Of a DNA stretch of 44,092 bases, positions 42,501-44,092 are shown in pieces. A program made the position numbers and the translations under genes. Within the stretch, counting starts at the first letter, position 1. Each line of letters opens with the position of its first letter. The stretch comes from Clostridiales bacterium (GTDB lineage: Bacteria > Bacillota > Clostridia > Oscillospirales > Oscillospiraceae). The notes under the pieces were generated by a model. It worked only from the letters and a program-made list of their open reading frames with translations. It searched no databases and had not been told where the DNA came from. Location: the NCBI GenBank assembly GCA_022787565.1, contig JALFVN010000009.1, positions 1-44,092 of the forward strand. Direction: 5' to 3'.

Positions 42501-43937
42501 TCAGCACTGCTTCATGACCCGGATGAAGAACTCCACCGAACGGCGGACGGTCTCCAGGCGGATATGCTCGTTGTTGCCGTGGATGGTGCGGCGTTCCTCT
42601 GCCGTCAGATCCATGGCGGAGAAGCGGTACACCCGGTCGGACAGGTCCCGGTAATGGCGGCTGTCGGAGCATTGGACCATCAGGTAGGGGGCCACCACGC
42701 AGCCCTTCCAGGTGCCCGCCACAGCGGAGGCCACCCGCTTCCAGCCCGCGCAGTCGGTGCGGGAGATGGGGCTGGGCTCCATGTGGTCGCCTACGGTGAG
42801 CTTGATGTCGCTGTCGCCGATGACGCCCCGGATGTATTCCACGGCGGACTCCACCGAATCCTCCGGGTTCAGGCGCATGTTGGACACCATGGAAGCAGAG
42901 GGCGGGATCACATTGGGGGCCTTGCTGCCGCTCATCTGGGTAAAGGCCACGGTGGTACGCACAAGGGCGTTCAGCTCGCCGCCGCTTTTTCTGCAGATCA
43001 GGTCAAGCAGTCCGCCAAAGCACCAGAGGTTGGCAAAGATCATCCGGTAAAGGAAACCGGAACGGCGGCCCAGGGTGTCGAACATCTCCAGTACAGGCTT
43101 GGTAAAATGGGCCTTGAAGGGGTGGGCCTCCACCTTGGCACAGGCCAGGGCGAGCTTGCCTACCGGGGTATGGGGCGCGGGAGCGGAGGCGTGGCCGCCG
43201 CCGCTGGAAATGCTGTATTCCAGATTCAGCATACCCTTTTCCGCAATGCCGATCAGCCCGCAAGGCTCCTTCACGCCGGGGAACACATTTTCCACCACAG
43301 CGCCGCCCTCGTCCAGCACCAGGGCCGGGGTAATCCCCTTCTCCGCAAACCAGTTGACGATGTTCACCGCGCCCTTGCCGTTGACCTCCTCGCCGCCGGA
43401 AAAGGCGAAATAGATGTCGTTTTCCGGGGTAAAGCCCTGCTTGATCAGATTCTCCGCCGCAGACAGGATGCCGTTGAAGGTCACCTTGGTATCCAGCGTG
43501 CCCCGGCCCCACATGGCCCCGTCCTTGATGACGGCCTCAAAGGGCGGCACGTCCCAGTTGTCCTCCTCCACCGGCACCACATCGTAGTGGGCCATCAGCA
43601 CGGCGGGCTCACCCTCACTTTTGCCCTTCCAGGTGAAGAGCAGGCCCCGGTCCGCCAGACGCAGCATGGGGCAGGTCTTTGCCACGTTGGGGTACAGCTC
43701 CGGCAGCAGGGCGATGAGCTTTTCAAACTCCCCATCGTCCTCCAGACTCTTGTCCGCGTTGGAGACGGTGCGGCATTTTACCAGCTCGCCCAGGGCCTTT
43801 ATCGCGGCGTCGGCGTCAAAACGGATCTCCTCAAAGGCAGGCTCTTCCCCTGCCTTGGGCCTGAAGGCCAGCGTGCGCAGCAAAAGCACCGCCAGCAGCA
43901 GCGCCGCAAGGCCCAGTATCACATACAAAACGACCAT
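42501..43937 (-). CDS. M20 family metallopeptidase (carboxypeptidase-like)
   Basis: A 478-residue zinc peptidase with an N-terminal membrane segment (2-22). M20 metal/catalytic blocks are MAHYDVVPV, WGRGTLDTK, FSGGEEVNGKG and the late SRHYRD. The size and the N-terminal anchor resemble the carboxypeptidase S/PM20D1 branch, which cleaves or forms N-acyl or dipeptide bonds. The catalytic domain orientation (cytoplasm or outside) is not certain. AAGGAG lies 8 bases before the ATG. It follows the partial membrane-protein gene by 12 bases, suggesting an operon. Confidence 0.87.
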   Translation of the reverse strand: MVVLYVILGLAALLLAVLLLRTLAFRPKAGEEPAFEEIRFDADAAIKALGELVKCRTVSNADKSLEDDGEFEKLIALLPELYPNVAKTCPMLRLADRGLLFTWKGKSEGEPAVLMAHYDVVPVEEDNWDVPPFEAVIKDGAMWGRGTLDTKVTFNGILSAAENLIKQGFTPENDIYFAFSGGEEVNGKGAVNIVNWFAEKGITPALVLDEGGAVVENVFPGVKEPCGLIGIAEKGMLNLEYSISSGGGHASAPAPHTPVGKLALACAKVEAHPFKAHFTKPVLEMFDTLGRRSGFLYRMIFANLWCFGGLLDLICRKSGGELNALVRTTVAFTQMSGSKAPNVIPPSASMVSNMRLNPEDSVESAVEYIRGVIGDSDIKLTVGDHMEPSPISRTDCAGWKRVASAVAGTWKGCVVAPYLMVQCSDSRHYRDLSDRVYRFSAMDLTAEERRTIHGNNEHIRLETVRRSVEFFIRVMKQC

Positions 43938-43949
43938 AATTCTTACTCC

Positions 43950-44092
43950 TTACAAAAGGTTTTTCTTATAGAGGATCCGGGACACCGCCAGCGTGAACAG
44001 CACGCCCACCGGCACCATGATGCCCACGGTGCCCGCATTCAGTGCGGGGACGAAGATGAACAGCACCAGCATCAGCAGCACCGGCGCCACGG
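43950..44092 (-). CDS. membrane transport-like protein, C-terminal end only
   Basis: The frame is open from the window edge to TAA at 43950 (about 46 residues). It holds two hydrophobic segments (VLLMLVLFIFVPA and VGIMVPVGVLFTLAV) and ends RILYKKNLL. This is the end of a polytopic membrane protein, perhaps a transporter feeding the M20 peptidase encoded 12 bases downstream. The family cannot be named from this fragment. Confidence 0.55.
   Translation of the reverse strand, partial: VAPVLLMLVLFIFVPALNAGTVGIMVPVGVLFTLAVSRILYKKNLL

Overview
The window reads as chromosomal DNA from an anaerobic, endospore-forming, moderately GC-rich Firmicute. The Oscillospiraceae (Oscillibacter/Dysosmobacter/Lawsonibacter-like) are the best guess. 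This is inferred from spmAB, an AbrB-type regulator with a C-terminal Cys4 knuckle, NfnAB-type ferredoxin/NADPH flavoproteins, a LysM-GH18 spore-type hydrolase, oligoendopeptidase F and strong AGGAGG ribosome sites with sigma-A promoters. No rRNA, tRNA, CRISPR array, prophage or transposase gene was seen.

Layout. 1-332: a multi-hairpin repeat, a terminator and a promoter. 333-4606: a PAQR/hemolysin III protein, a membrane-anchored NodB deacetylase behind four phased CTTAAT boxes, a FadR-type GntR regulator, a DegV protein and a membrane-bound XRE regulator. 4877-6987: a YjdF-like membrane protein translationally coupled to an orphan GHKL histidine kinase. 7031-8612: an aminotransferase and a FlK-like thioesterase. 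8748-11096: a TPR / DUF4037 / MBL-fold operon of unknown role. 11182-13167: a YyaL-type thioredoxin-domain protein.

13350-23092: a locus of seven exported or membrane-anchored proteins. Six genes on the minus strand encode an LRR lipoprotein, a beta-helix/Ig-like protein, a PIG-L deacetylase lipoprotein, an unknown anchored protein, a phosphodiester glycosidase and a class-A-beta-lactamase-fold protein on a coiled-coil stalk. A divergent CotH lipoprotein completes it. Related hairpins and repeat sequence lie at both ends. It is the best candidate here for an undescribed cell-envelope system.

23247-35018: pepF, LysM-GH18, nfnAB, a LysR regulator divergent from putP with a perfect 30-bp palindrome, nagA, abrB-like, spmAB and a YitT-family gene. 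35019-35506: a second, longer copy of the multi-hairpin repeat, bracketed by a 40-bp exact duplication of a terminator. 35507-37868: a probably truncated membrane-protein gene and a YtrA-type GntR/ABC operon with a perfect operator. 38012-41032: a coiled-coil protein and a Zn/Cd efflux operon (separate HMA protein, P-type ATPase, ArsR) with a recognisable operator. 41256-44092: an XRE membrane regulator, two tandem dispersed repeats, an M20 peptidase and the end of a membrane-protein gene.

The two most notable things are the hairpin-rich repeat family, in which a compensatory base-pair change supports folded structure, and the seven-gene surface locus.
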